NCBI RefSeq assembly: GCF_007565055.1
Contig: NC_044559.1
Span: forward strand, 41,906,546-41,970,545
From: Rhinopithecus roxellana
Taxonomy: Eukaryota; Chordata; Mammalia; Primates; Cercopithecidae
Length of the DNA: 64,000 nucleotides
Direction: 5' to 3'
Below are positions 37,203 to 50,009 of the stretch, piece by piece (within the stretch, counting starts at the first letter, position 1; each line of letters starts with the position of its first letter). The notes beneath the pieces are model-generated. The model did not search any database and was not told where the DNA came from. It saw only the letters and a list, made by a program, of their open reading frames with translations. Made by a program: the position numbers and the translations under genes.

Positions 37203-37690
37203 TGTGATGGTTGATTTGGGGTGTCACCTTGACTGGACTAAGGGATACATCCAGATAGCTGGTAAAGCATTGCTTATTCTCAGTCACTTCATTAAGAATG
37301 CTTCAGTAGGCACTAAGGATCTCTCTTTTCTACTAAAAGGGAAACCTAGGTGGTTTGGTATTTGGTTTGAATGATTAGGCTGCCCCAGGTGTGTCTATGG
37401 GGGTGTTTGCAGAGGAAATTGGTGCGTGAGGTGGAGGAGTGAGTGGGAAAGATCCATCTGTAATGTGGGCGGGCACCATCCAATCAGCTAGAACCCTGGA
37501 TGGAATGAAAAGGTGGAAGAAGGCAACTTCTGGCTCTCTCTTGCAGAGCCTTTACACACTTCTCCTGTCTTCAAAATCAGAACTCCAGATTCTCCAGCCT
37601 TTGGACTCTGATCCTTGCACCAGTGCCTCCCCCCAACTCCAAAACCTGAGTTCTTAGGCTTCATTTTTGGACTCAGAGTTACACCACTGG
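37203..37690 (+). mobile_element. LTR repeat, ERVL/MLT2-like
   Basis: tgtgatggttgatttggggt, ccttgactggactaaggg, atgtgggcgggcaccatcca, gttacaccactggcttc match a common LTR whose consensus begins TGTGATGGTTAATTTT. The family assignment (MLT2-like) is from memory. Confidence 0.6.
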
Positions 37691-37694
37691 CTTC

Positions 37695-38220
37695 TTTTGG
37701 GGCTTCTGTGGGGAGAAGTAAGCTGAGAAATGGAAAGAGAAGAGAGAGGGACAGAGAAAAGGAGTAGAGGTGTGGGCAGGGGGAGAAGTCAGTGGGATAG
37801 GGCTGGGACCCGCAGTGGGAGGGAGAGCCACAAGAGAGTCCTGCAGTGGCGGTGGACCATTTTCAAGCAGAGAAGCTTGGTGTAAATGTTGGGGCTGTTT
37901 GTGGGGTTACAATATTACCTCCTTTATCTCCCCCTCAGCTTATCAGTCAAGTTGATTCTACTAGTAACTTTTTTGTGTGAGTGGAGTTTAAGGGAAAAAT
38001 CATAAAACACTAAACCAGAGCTAAGTGCCAAGTTGATTCAGGTGGTATGGAATCCACACACCCTAAAGCAGGGGCCCAGCGGCAGGGGTGGCAGCCTGAG
38101 GACTCTACATCCATCAGTAATTGCAGGAATGATTGTAGAGGCTTTGTGTTGGAAATTCAGAGGCAATCTTATCTAGACCACAGGGGTGGCAAGGTCCTAC
38201 CTACCATCAGAGTGACATAC
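37695..38220. other. Unassigned sequence, no gene seen
   Basis: Purine-rich near 37725-37770; otherwise unrecognised. Confidence 0.4.
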
Positions 38221-38232
38221 CACCCTCCATCT

Positions 38233-38548
38233 TTTTTTTTTTTTTTTTTTTTTTTTTGAGATGGAGTCTTGCTCTGTCACCCAGGTTGGAGTTCAGTAGC
38301 AGGATCTCGGCTCACCACAAGCTCCACCTCCCAGGTTCACGCCATTCTCCCCATTCTCCTGCCTCAGCCTCCCGAGTAGCTGGGACTACAGGCGCCCGCC
38401 ACCACACCTGGCTAATTTTGTATTTTTAGTAGAGACAGAGTTTCTCCATGTTGGTCAGGCTGGTCTCAAACTCCCGACCTCTGGTGATCTGCCTGCCTCA
38501 GCCTCCCAAAGTCCTGGGATTACAGATGTGAGCCACCGCACCTGGCAT
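38233..38548 (-). mobile_element. Alu SINE, antisense, with TSDs
   Basis: Begins with a T26-type tail. Perfect 12-bp duplication caccctccatct at 38221-38232 and 38549-38560. The segment ccattctcc is tandemly duplicated near 38341-38358. Confidence 0.96.
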
Positions 38549-38559
38549 CACCCTCCATC

Positions 38560-38845
38560 TGTTATTGCCACTTTCAGAGCTGACTCTCTGATTTCTAATC
38601 GTGTTTATATGTAACAAAGTAGACATCTCTGAGCGTGAATTATCCTCAGTGGAGAGAGGATCTTCATAAAGACAAACTTGCCCAAGGCAGGGATGGAAGC
38701 CAAAAAGATAAAGATCTGAAGCAAGAGCCTGAATGATGATTCTATTTTAAATTTATGAGTCACATCAATGATTTGGCCATGCCTTGTCAACATGATTTCT
38801 TGATTCATGGTCTTCTCCTTTACAAGTGGAGAAGTTGAGACACAT
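38560..38845. other. Unassigned sequence, no gene seen
   Basis: No recognised repeat. Confidence 0.4.
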
Positions 38846-38849
38846 GATA

Positions 38850-38985
38850 GGTTTAGAGTCAAGTCTTTTATTGAGCATCTGCTATTTGGCCATGTTTTTA
38901 CATACATTAATTTATTTAGATGTTTCCCAGAATTCTTTCATTTAGGTACCATCTCCACCATATCAATGATGAATCGACATTGTTC
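38850..38985 (+). repeat. Possible MIR relic
   Basis: ttttattgagcatctgctat then catacattaatttatttaga resembles the left half of MIR. Diverged. Confidence 0.45.
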
Positions 38986-39299
38986 CACATTTTTGACTTA
39001 ATTAAATTTGTATGATAAATAAGAGGAAAATCAACATAGCTTGCCATATATAACAGGCATCCATAAAGAAAGTAGCAGATGGATATTGATGCCTGCCAAA
39101 AACTCTGATCCCAGATCTGTTCTCTCTGTATCAATAAAGACATTGATAGAGTCAGAGAAGATCTGTGTAGGCCAAATTGAAGTTTCCTCCTAAAGTCATT
39201 CTAAAAAAAATATGAAAGAAAGTTGAAAGGGGAATTACATTCTTGCTGAAATGCAATGTTATTTAATAATGTATGTGTACCATCTAGAATCATCTCAGC

Positions 39300-39475
39300 T
39301 AAATTTACCAGTGGTATGCACCACGTTTTCTAGAAACACCACCTTATTTAATCCTGACTAGACTAAGAATTATTATTATCTGCATTCTGCAGGTGAGAAA
39401 ACTCAGCAAAGTGGAATGATCTGTCAGAGACACAGAGATAATAAATGGAGGAACAGGGATTTAAATCCAGGCATA
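39300..39475 (+). repeat. MIR SINE relic
   Basis: ccttatttaatcctgactag, tctgcaggtgagaaaactca, acagggatttaaatccaggc in MIR order. Confidence 0.7.
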
Positions 39476-39477
39476 TC

Positions 39478-40274
39478 AATTAGACAAAAGAAATAAAAGA
39501 TATCCAGGTTGGAAAGGAAGAAGCAAAACTGTATCTATTTGCAGATGACATGATGATGTAAACAGAAAACCTTAAAAACTCCACACAAAAAGACTATTAG
39601 AACTTATAAATAAGTGAGTTTGTAGGATATGTGACTAGTGTATAAAACTAAGTTGTATTTCTATATGCTTCCAATGAACAATACAAAATGAAATTAAGAA
39701 AACATTTGTCAGAGTATCAAAAAGAATAAAGTACTTATGGAATATAACAAAAGAGTTAAAAAAGACTTATGCATTAAAAACTAAAAGCATTGCTGAAAGA
39801 AATTAAACACTTAAATGAATTGAAAGACATCTCATGCATATTTAGGGATTGCAAGACTTAGCGTTGTTAAGATGCTTGATCTACAGATTCAATGCAATTC
39901 TTATCAAAATCCAAGCTGGCTTCTTTGCAGAAATTGACAAGCTCATCCTAAAATTAATAAGGAAGTTAAAGGGGCCCAAAATAGCCAACACGCTCTTGAA
40001 AGAAGAACAAATTTGGAGACTTGCACTTCCCAATTTCAAAAATTAGTATAAAGCTACATTAATCAAGACAGTGTTGTACAGGCATACAGATAGATATATC
40101 AATGGCGTATAACTGAGAGCCCAGAAATAAACCCTCACATTTATGGTCATTGGATCTTATTTATTTATTTATTTTGACAAGAGTGCCAAGACAATTCAAA
40201 GGGGAAAAAAGAATAGTCTTTTCAATAAATAGTGGTAGAACGGCTAAATGTATGCAAGTAAACTAATGAATTAG
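39478..40274 (+). mobile_element. L1M ORF2 fragment (RT to C-terminal region)
   Basis: Starts just before the catalytic region: tatttgcagatgacatgatg still encodes the F/L-A-D-D-M core, followed at once by a stop. It continues with tatcaaaatccaagctggct, aatttggagacttgcacttc, caagacagtgttgtacaggc, all in L1 order. Many stops; dead. Its right end is broken by an Alu. Confidence 0.85.
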
Positions 40275-40592
40275 GCCAGCCATGGTGCCTTACACCTATA
40301 ATCCCAGTATTTTGGGAGGCCGAAGCAGGTAGATCACTTGAGCCCAGGAGTTCAAGACCAGCCTGAGCAACATTATGAGACCCCATCTCTACAAAAATAA
40401 AAATAAAAATAAAAAATTAGCAGGGCATAGCAATGCTGCCTACAGTCTCAGCTACTTGGGAGGCTGAGGTGGGAGGACAACTTGATCCTGGGAGGCAGAG
40501 ACTATAGTGATCCAAGATTGCACCACTGCACTCCAGCCTGGGTAACAGAGCCGGACCCTGTCTTAAAAAAAAAAAAGAAAAAAAAAAAAAAA
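40275..40592 (+). mobile_element. Alu SINE (AluJ-like)
   Basis: Diverged sense Alu: ggccagccatggtgccttac to cggaccctgtctt plus an A-rich tail. The middle A-rich linker is expanded to (AAATA)n. Confidence 0.9.
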
Positions 40593-40639
40593 GAATAGTA
40601 TTGATGATTGTACAGCCTTGCAAACATTTAAAAATCACT

Positions 40640-41010
40640 GGATTATTATTATTATTTTTTTAAGTGGGACAAGTCTCATCAGTGCAGACTTTGGGAATGG
40701 CTGAATCCAGGACCTTAACAATATCATTGCCCAAGGTCTCTCCTTCTGCAGCTCTGCTTTTCTCTGGGTAACTCCACTCTCAGGCTGCCTTCTCCACTTG
40801 AGAGTCCTGTAACCCCAGACCTACATGCTCCCAGCTTTGAGTTCAGCCCAAAGAGAAATTCTCTTTTCTCAACATTTTATATAAGTTTGCAGCTTGACTG
40901 TGTCTGTGGCCATCCCTGAGCCATCCATTGTGGCCAGAGTGGGTGGAATATGCTGATGGCCTAGACCTGAGTCACGTACACACTGGCAGTAGCCCTGGAG
41001 GACATGGAGG
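40640..41010 (+). repeat. Unnamed old interspersed repeat, copy 1
   Basis: Shares its layout with 44690-45110: a ggctgccttctcc/aggcttacatc-like middle, a cagcccaaagagaaattctc stretch and ccatccattgtggccagagt. I recognise it as dispersed but cannot name it. The left end has an ATT-rich run (40640-40660). Confidence 0.4.
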
Positions 41011-41139
41011 GAGGGAGTTGGTGACCCCAGGCAAACCAAGGCAATGAGAGTTGGGGTGGGTGAGTGGTTTCCCCAAAGATAAATGTGGCATTCATGCCAA
41101 AAGCAGACATGGATATTAACCAGGCAAAAACAACAGAGG

Positions 41140-41325
41140 TTGCATAAATAGCTGTGTGGCCTTGAATAAGTCTCTATGCCTCAGTTTCCTCATCTATAAA
41201 ATGAGAATCACAGTAATGCCTGCCTCTTCAGGTGGTTAACGCTTAAATAAGTTCAGTGATATAAACCACATAGTACACAGCATACACTATGCAGTGTTAG
41301 CTACTACCATCATTATCATATGCAA
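41140..41325 (+). repeat. MIR SINE, well preserved
   Basis: agctgtgtggccttgaataa, gcctcagtttcctcatctat, aaaatgagaatcacagtaat, actatgcagtgttagctact in order. Confidence 0.85.
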
Positions 41326-41329
41326 CATC

Positions 41330-42675
41330 TCTTCTCAGATTTCTATAATTAGCCTTGGTTATTACTTCGGTTATTTACTTCCTCATCAGAGTCTTTCTTT
41401 AGTTGTCAGCAATTTTTGAACTCTCTTTAACAATAGTCAGCACTTATTTTTTTTGCACGAAATGATTCTGAAACAGTTTGCAAGTTTCTACATAAGAAAT
41501 TGATGCAATAATAACAGCAGCAGCAGTAATTTCTATAGGATTACTGGAATAGAGCTATCATCATGGCCAGGCTTTCTTCTACATCTAAATTTCAGACATT
41601 ATTGATCTTAAAGGGCTTCTATTACCAGAATTCAGAAGCACTGAATCAGAATTCAGAAAAGAATGTTCTAGATTAGGATTCAAAGTACCTTGATAATGAG
41701 ATTGTACAGTCTGGCTCATTTCTATGGTTCCTTGGAGATTCACCTTCTCCATGAGAAAAGAGGCCATCTGCAATTCTGCCTGATTCCAGAGTCCTTTTAT
41801 TTGTTTACTGGGTACTCATGCCAGAGGAAAAAAAGGCAGCTTCCAGATCCGTGCAAGTCACATTGAATTGGTGCTTATATTTACAGATAAACAGCTCCAT
41901 TAAACACTGGAAAAGCCTTCTTATACTTGGACAACCAGGTGAAAATATATAAATTGAATTTCACACTCATGGCACAAATTCATCCTTATAATACCGTCCC
42001 CCAAAGCATTTCAAGTGATTTTGTGCAAAGAGTTTCTGAGATTCAATGATAAGATATGACTGCTCTGGGGGAGGGGGCAATAGGGAGAAGAGTTATTTCA
42101 TTAGCATTGTCGGCTTTGTCACAAAGTGACATTATGAAAGAATTTAGCCTTTTCGTAAACTATGAAGGGAATAAATACATATTGTAATATTGGGAAAACT
42201 GCAAAAAGGCCCCATCTGGATAACCCACCACTTTCATTATGATGTGCTTATGGTTGAAAGTCAAATATCTGAATTTTGAAGAAGAAGAAAAAAAGGGTTT
42301 GGCCTACTCCGTGTTAAGAGAGAAGATACAGATAACATTCCAAACAATGGTTTGTATGGGTGCTGCTGAGCTCAAGGCCCAGGCAGTATGGTGGGTGTGG
42401 TAAGGGTCTCCTCAGGCCGATTTTAGACCCTAGACTGAAGGTGACTTCTAGTTACCTGGACTCAGGTATCTGTCTCTTCCCAGGGCTGCTGTCTTTCCTG
42501 CTGGGACAGGGAGAATAGAGGACAGGCAACTCTTAATAATAAACATCCCTCAGAGATTCATTATCAGTCTATAGCAGGGATGGCAGTCACATCAGAACTG
42601 AGCAGATTCTCAGCCAACTGCCTCTATCCCCACCCCACACACATGGGGGGTCCATGGAGAGGATCTCTAACCTGC
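41330..42675. other. Unique-looking block, no gene seen
   Basis: About 1.35 kb with no repeat that I recognise, apart from a short CAG run at 41516-41525. No convincing frame. Confidence 0.4.
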
Positions 42676-42679
42676 TGCC

Positions 42680-42850
42680 TGCCAGCAAGCCCCAGCATTA
42701 CTCACTAGGAGATGTTAGGCAAATTACCTTATTTTACCGAGCCTCAGTTTCCTCGTCGTAAAATGTGGATGCCTGCTCATAGTGTGCTGTGAGAATTAAA
42801 TGGGATGACAAATGTGAAGTCCTGAGCACAGCACCTGGATTATGGGAGCA
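42680..42850 (+). repeat. MIR SINE relic (3' half)
   Basis: gagcctcagtttcctcgtcg, gtgctgtgagaattaaatgg, gagcacagcacctggattat in order. Confidence 0.75.
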
Positions 42851-42854
42851 TCCC

Positions 42855-44685
42855 CCACCCCTCCTTCTTTCTAACATAGAAGAAGGTAGAGATTCTCAAT
42901 TCCTCTTTCAACAGTAATAACAATAACAAGCCACCACAGTCTACAAATTTCTGTATGTCATGGGATTCACAAGAAATTGAGAAGTACCTTTCTTTTGAGC
43001 ACAAACACATTCAATTTTTTTTTACTGTATTTCTAGTATATATAGAGAAAAACAAAAAATACAACTCCAAGAGACCTCAGTACTAGTCTCTCCTCTCCCT
43101 CTAATGTGTGGTATGACCATTGATATCCCTTGGTCTGTCTGATTCCTGGTTACCTGGAAAAGGTGATCTTCACAGTGAATTCCGGCTGTGATGGTTGCTG
43201 ACTGATTCTCCTATGTGGTCAAGGCTCTGTAGAGTGAACCTTTCAGGGATTGTCTGCTGAACCCTTTCCTTCTTCCAGAAACATTTCCCCATCCACATGG
43301 CTATATGGGTTCTCTGGCTTTCCTTGGCCAAACAGGTTCTTTCAAGTACCTGATCCAAATGGGTGAGTTCGAGTTCTTCTTCATGAGATGTTCTGAAATT
43401 GGGAAAGCGTCATAGGAAGCAATGAGATATAGCTCAAAACATGCTGACAATCACCTTGCCAGCCATCTGGTGAAAAATAGTCTGCAGCAAGAGAGAAAAA
43501 AGCCAACACTGAGAGAGAAGCAGACAGGAGAGACGCAGAGAGAGTTTAGTCTGTACTTGACTCCCTAGTTCCAGTTGTCTCACCTGTGCCCCTCTCTGTT
43601 CTGAAGTTTTCTTTTCTTACATTCTGTGAGCCAAAGAATTCTCTTTTTGTCAAAGCTACTTTGAGTTGGTTTTCTGTTCCCTGCAACCAAAACTTCTGAT
43701 TTGGATCATCTTTTTATTTGACCTAAGCATCTCTATATTCATCTGGGATGGCATGGTTTTTAATATTTTATTAAACCTACTGTTATGCTACCCTTGAAAT
43801 TCAGCTTCTGTTGCAACAAGCTTTTATTGCAAGGGAAAACAGGGAGTTCTTCCATGGTATATAATCCTATCCTCTCCAGGTTCCACAGATATCCTCTCTG
43901 TGAGGGCCCAAAAAGAGGAACATGCCACAGAGTAAGCCAACACCAGCCGGGGAGGATGGAGAGGCAGTGTGGAGTTTATTATAAATGGATCTAACTTTCA
44001 GAGGAGAGTGCAAATTTTCTCTCAAACCAGTTTGGAAACATTTAGGCAGAGTTAAAAGTCAACAATGACTTGAGGCTCTGAAGTCCTGCATTCTAGCCTG
44101 ACAGAGGAGGGTTTCCCTGGTGGCTCAGCTCTCAGATGAAGCTCAGTTTTTTGTGTGTGAAACATCAAAAACTCAATGTTTCTCAGAAAGTTCCAAAAAG
44201 AATCTTATTTCCCAGGCAACAGCTTTTCACTTGCTGTCCTCCCCCTGGGCCTCCACAAATTAATCATGAATATAAATAAAAGCACTACTCAAGTCAGTGA
44301 CTGCTGCCCTGCTCTGCCTGTTGGGATAGCAATGGAGAAATCAATAACAGAATGAGGTCCTAAGAAAAGCAGTGGAGCAACTCAAGGCTGAATGTCCAGA
44401 CTATAGCTGGGCGGCTGCCATGCTGGTCAAAAACAGGGCCTGCCGAGCTCCGATGCTGCAGGAACACATGGGAGCCCGACTTCGCAGGAGCCAGATGCTT
44501 CCTGCCTTCAGAGGAGCCTGATGCTTTCTGATAGGAGGCAGGTGTGCCTTTTGCATCTGATGCCATCCACTGACAAGGAGTATGGACTGCTCACTAGCTC
44601 TTATCAAAGAATGCTTCAGACACTGCTTATGCCAATATTATACATCACAGTTCAACTTTTGAAGGGTGTATTGGTTTCAGTGTCA
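42855..44685. other. Unassigned 1.8 kb, no gene seen
   Basis: Contains a purine-rich GAGA patch at about 43490-43545. Otherwise no recognised repeat or gene. Confidence 0.4.
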
Positions 44686-44689
44686 AAGT

Positions 44690-45110
44690 ATGTCAATCTG
44701 GATGCTTTAAGCTGCAGTAACAGAAAACCAACTCAAATTGATTAAACAATTTGGGATCCATTGCTTAACAAATAGGACATCAAAAGATAGGGTTGGCTTT
44801 GGTTTAATTGGCAGAATCAGGTTCATGGTACAATCAAGACCCAGATTCCTTCCAGGACTCTGCTCTGCTGTCCAGGCTCAACTGCATCCTAAAGCATCCT
44901 CTTGATCATAGACTGGCTTCTAGCAGCAACCAGGTCTACTCCTTTGTTCACATCCAATAAGAGAAAGGGTGAGTTTCTTATGGAAGACTTCAGACTTTCA
45001 AATAAGTATGTTTCCAGAAATTTCCAGCAAAATGCTTCTCATATCTCATTAACCAGCTGCATATCACATGCCAATTCCTGAACCAATCCCTGATAAAGAG
45101 GGAGAAACAC
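44690..45110 (+). repeat. Unnamed old interspersed repeat, copy 2
   Basis: ggatgctttaagctgcagta, caactcaaattgattaaaca, gcttctagcagcaaccaggt, ctgcatatcacatgccaatt, ctgaaccaatccctgataaa follow a widespread old repeat layout related to 40640-41010. Name unknown to me. Confidence 0.5.
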
Positions 45111-45524
45111 CCCTTGGACCCATCAGGACCATTAGTCAGGCTCCAGGGATCCAAGAGAGTATTTGGGAAAGGGTAGATAGCAGAATCAAGTCTGGTTTCT
45201 ATTAGACAAGAAACAGGAAATACATGGCTAGACAGGCATCCAATAATGCTAACTAGCTTAAAGTCTGAATAGCCCACTTACCTTTTTAGATTGCAGTTTC
45301 AACACAAAGACACTTTGCAATACAATTCTTCAACTCCCATCTCCATATTCTTCACCTCCTAAGAAGCAGTAGGAGCCTTCATCAGGAGAGACAGGTGAGG
45401 AAAATTGCTCAGCTTGTTCTGAGAATCCTTGCTGGGTTTTCTCTTGCAGACCCTTAATGCAGTATGGTAAAGTCTTCATCTAGACAAGGGCATTTGCAAC
45501 ATCTTGACATCAAGTGTACAGATT

Positions 45525-45725
45525 AGAACCACAGTTCTCACACTCCAGGGTGCAGAAGAATCTTGGGATGGGGGATCAGCTTTGTTCAAAATGCAGATCT
45601 CTGTGCCCCAGTCCTAGAGATTCTGACTCACTGTGTTTGGATGAGACTCAGGAATCCATATTGAACAAATCCAGCATGAGATTGGGATGCAGGTTTTCTT
45701 TGGATCACACAGAGAAACAATGGCC
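45525..45725 (+). mobile_element. MER5A-like hAT-Charlie MITE
   Basis: aaccacagttctcacactcc, ccccagtcctagagattctg, aggaatccatattgaacaaa and a closing gatcacacagagaaacaatg are MER5A segments in order, near full length, with inverted ends around accacagttctc / gagaaacaatgg. Confidence 0.75.
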
Positions 45726-45729
45726 ATGA

Positions 45730-46155
45730 GCCATGTGTTGTGTTAGGCTGGCCTCCCCACAAGCATACCCAGAGACAAGGGTCTTTCATGACAGTGATTA
45801 ACTAGACAGTGTTTCTGGAAAAACAGTTAGGAAATGGGAAGTGGGACTGGAAAGGGAAGGAAGCTAAGTCAGGCTGCAATATTAGTGAAGTCCCATGGAG
45901 GTGAACCTATGGCTCGGTTCCACAGAGAAGCTCTGGAAACAGTGGAGGACAATGTTGTCCCAGTCAGCAGAGAAGGAAGCTGGAATAGTTATACTCCACC
46001 TCACCCTGTAAACTGCAGTCATTGGTTAAGCACCCCAGGGTACTAGCAGCTGGGAGTAAAAAGCCTTTATCAGGAGCCATTGTCCACAAAAATGGTAAAG
46101 GTGTCGGAAAGGAAGTATGGGCAGGACACCTACATTGTTTGCTCCTCATATTGTA
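45730..46155. other. Unassigned sequence, no gene seen
   Basis: No repeat or gene recognised. Confidence 0.4.
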
Positions 46156-46159
46156 AGTA

Positions 46160-46225
46160 TATTCAATCACTTCAAAAATTTTTATATGTGAATTATATCT
46201 CAATAAAGTGTTACTCAAATGATAG
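46160..46225 (+). mobile_element. L1M 3' tail remnant
   Basis: tttatatgtgaattatatct followed by caataaagtgttactc is the 3' tail of L1MC/ME-like elements. Confidence 0.55.
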
Positions 46226-46422
46226 ATTTTAAGATATATGCTGAAGAACTGTATACTCTGAGCTCCACAATGGACCATGAAACCACACAACATACAAAGG
46301 ATGCAGATCATCACACCGCATGCAGGCCAGACTCAGGAGCAGGATTCCGTGTTCAACACTGACTCCTAGTACTTCAAATCAGCTATGAGGTCTCCTCATA
46401 GCTTAATAAAATCATGTGAATA

Positions 46423-46718
46423 TGGTCAGGCGCAGTGGCTCATGCCTGTAATCCCAGCACTTTGGGAGGCTGAGGAGGGCCAATCACTTGAGGTCAGGAG
46501 TTTGAGACCAGCCTGGCCAACATGATGAAAACCTGTCTCTAATAAAAATACCAAAATAAGCTGGGCGTGGTGGCGTGCGCCCGTATTCCCATCTACTCGG
46601 GAGGCTGCGGTAGGAGAATCACTTGAACCCTGGAGGCAGAGCCTGCAGTGAGCCTAGATCGTGCCACTGCCTTCAGCCTAAGAGACAGAGCGAGACTCCA
46701 TCTCAAAAAAAAAAAATT
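46423..46718 (+). mobile_element. Alu SINE (AluS-like)
   Basis: ggtcaggcgcagtggctcat to cgagactccatctc plus an A tail. A diverged duplication around catgtgaatat / catgaatat flanks it. Confidence 0.92.
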
Positions 46719-46944
46719 ACATGAATATTTGAAAAAAAAATGTATACATAGACAGCACCACTTACGAACTCCCTGTTTTTCCCTGAGGTAAGAGCTTGTT
46801 GCAACAGAAGCTGAGTTTCAAGGGTAACATAACAGTAGAGACAAAGGCTCATAAAATGAATTCAACAAAATCATGGTTGCCTACCGAAGATTAGAGATAC
46901 AAAGATGTCTGAGACTGGTTTCTGTTTGCAAGGAGCTTACAATT

Positions 46945-47720
46945 TCATTTATTCATCCATATAACAAACGTTTGTTGAACACCTATAATGTGCCTATCAC
47001 TGACCTAGTCCCTGGAGAATATCCGTGAATACAGGAGACAGGTTCTCTTATAATTGAAGCGGGGAGACACTCAGCGAAGAGGTACATGATGAAGAGATAA
47101 ACAAACTTACACTAAAGTGCCAGTAGTGATGAGTTATGGAGAGAAAATGGCAGGTGAGGGGGCCTGACCTCCAAATGATGGGAGACCTCTCTGAGCATGT
47201 GTGTCCTTAATGTTGTCAAAGCCTATAGATAAAAGTCAACTGGGGGGGTCAAAATGGCAGATAGGAGGCAGGACTAACTTGCAGCTCCCACTTGGATGGA
47301 CAGAGCAGCATGTGGAGACTCACACTATGAACTTTTGCTCCAAGAACTACTGCAGGAACATAGCAGGAAAACTGAGAGAATCCACAAACGCTTTGAGGGA
47401 GGTGGAATGCCTCTGCAGGCTCCATGGGACAGCTGAGGAACTGTCAATTGGCCTGCCTTCTCAGCTGGGAGGCTTATAGCCCGGGGCAAGTTTTCAGCCC
47501 TGCTCACTGGCTGCTGGGAAATAAACTCAGTGCTGTTGCAGGGGCACGGTGGGAGTGAGACCAGCCTTTTGGTACTTGGCATACCAAACCCCATCTTGGC
47601 ACCTGCTTCAGAGAAACACAACCTACAACAGGCATCAAAGAAAACTTCCTGGAGGAAATGTTTCTTCAGGCACGTTCTGAAAGACTGATAGGAGAATTAG
47701 GCAGAAGAGTGAGAGAAGGA
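46945..47720 (-). repeat. L2 LINE 3' end, antisense, split by L1 piece
   Basis: catttattcatccatataac, gtttgttgaacacctataat, gacctccaaatgatgggaga on the left and ttcctggaggaaatgtttct, gaaagactgataggagaatt on the right (from 47625) are consecutive in reversed L2. Confidence 0.65.
47232..47620 (+). mobile_element. Isolated LINE-1 5' UTR fragment
   Basis: gtcaaaatggcagataggag, gactaacttgcagctcccac, ttttgctccaagaactactg, cagctgaggaactgtcaatt, ttttggtacttggcatacca resemble the 5' end of L1PB/older L1P elements. No ORF1, ORF2 or 3' end follows. Confidence 0.6.
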
Positions 47721-47724
47721 GACA

Positions 47725-48805
47725 TAGCATGTGCTAGTTAATAGAAGTTCAATTCCACTTTCATCTGGGCCTCCCTTGTTCTGTGTTGAAGGCTGTTTCT
47801 GGCTAGTGTGCAGGAGAAAATGTAGTTTACTCACTCTGTTAATGAATATTGAGATGGTATCACAAGGAGGCTTGGGGGCGAGATGCATGGATAGATCTCT
47901 GTGCCTGGACTCAGACTTTGAGAATATTTGTGACTCATGAGAATTACCCTCAAAAGGTAGCCACTGTGTGGATGTCGGTCAGTCCTCTTCCCCGGCTAGC
48001 CCAGAGCTTGCTCATGAAGCAGAGGCTGTGCGTGGGCTCCACAACATGGACTTCTCTCTAAAGACAGCCTTTGCAGTGCCACAGCTGACAGTACAATCTG
48101 ATGGCAGCGACAACCAAACCTAAAACCCCAAAATGGTGTAATAATCTGGCAGCAGCTTGATCACACGAGGTGCTTTTCACCATAGAAGGGCAGAGCTTTT
48201 CCCTCACTGGAATAGGCCCTCTTACCTGGACTTAGATGTGTTGCTTCTGCCCATGATGCTTTTGCCAACACCATCCTCCATGACTTACTGGATACATCAT
48301 TGTAGCCCACACAGCATCCCTTCTGTTCTAGAAACTTCCTTAATTGTGAGAAAAGTGTCCCTAGGAGGCACTGGGCTAAGGAGACCCATTGTCCTATCCA
48401 CAACCCTATGTTTTGCTAGATTAAATAAATTGGAGCAAGGTGTACTGTTAGGTCGAACCATATGAAAATGATGACATTCAACCATTTTCTGACCTATAAA
48501 AATGACAATTTCATATGACTCAACCCAATAACTAGTGGGGTTTTGGTGAGGCTTTCCTAGGAGAGCAGACTACTGCATCTTGACTCATGAAAGGTAATAA
48601 AACTGCTAGGCAGGAGTGATATTTAGAAGCATAAATATAGGAAAAAGCATATATGAGCCCCCAAATCAACAGACCATGGTAGATATTTCTCATTTGGAGA
48701 ATCCAGACATATTTTCTATGTTGTGAGAATGTCAAGCTCATGACCTAGCACAGCCAAGTAGATGATTCTGTCTGGGACTTTGAACTCAAAGGAGAGAGGC
48801 AGTCA
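47725..48805. other. Unassigned 1.1 kb, no gene seen
   Basis: Some phrases (gtaataatctggcagcagct, attaaataaattggagcaag) feel repeat-derived, possibly LTR-retroelement interior, but I cannot place them. No frame of note. Confidence 0.35.
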
Positions 48806-48809
48806 GAGG

Positions 48810-48836
48810 CGTGTGTGTGTGTGTGTGTGTGTGTGT
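48810..48836. repeat. (GT)13 microsatellite
   Basis: Uninterrupted GT dinucleotides. Confidence 0.97.
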
Positions 48837-49195
48837 TGGCTGTTGTGGATTAAAGAGTCCAGTGATGTAGGGGTGAGTCTTGCAGGAAGGAGGAGCAGGA
48901 TATTCAGGGGCGGCAAAGCCAGCAGCAGTGAGTGTCCAGCTGGGAGCAGTGTGGTCTTGAGCGGATTCCCGGTGCAGTTTCAATCGGTCATGCTTCACCT
49001 CCTTTTCATTCCTGCTCAAACCTAGTTTTCCAGTCTTCCCATTGAGTGTGCTAGTTTCCAGACCCTCTGACAATGAATCTTTTTTTCTGGTTATGTTAAC
49101 CAGAGTAGTTTCTGTTGTTTATAACTCAAAACATTTATAAATACACTATCTTTTGGCCAGAGGTTTTACACTGCTTTCTAGATAATGGTATTTAA

Positions 49196-49507
<312 letters not shown>

Positions 49508-49509
49508 TA

Positions 49510-50005
49510 ATCAGTTTCTTGACAGTAAAAGAATGCACATGTAAAGTAAACCAAGTGAACAGTGGGCAATGAGTAGGAGGGCAGGTGCATTCCTTTTATT
49601 CACTCCTCTTTAGTTACTGTTTCTTTCATATTTTTTAAAAAAAATTATTGTGATAGCAATTTGTATTTTTTGGAAAAATCACTCATTTTATTTAGACTTT
49701 CAAATTTATAATATACAAGTAGGCATGAAAAAATTTTTTGTTTTCATTGCTATAACATCTTCATATTTCTAATAATGTTCATTTTTAAAAAGATTTGCCA
49801 AAGGGTAATCCGTTTATTGTAGCAGTTTTCAACAGAGTGATTTGATTTATTAACTATACTTTCTTTTTATACTCAACTTCTTTTGCCTTCATTATATCCC
49901 TCTACTTGGCAGGAGAAATTTATGTTTCTTTTCCAACATTCCCCTAAAATTATTAATGTGGTCATTTTTTCTCTTTTGTTGTAGCAATAAAAGCATTTAA
50001 GTTAA
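49510..50005. other. Unassigned AT-rich sequence
   Basis: No recognised repeat or gene. Confidence 0.4.
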
Positions 50006-50009
50006 TTAA

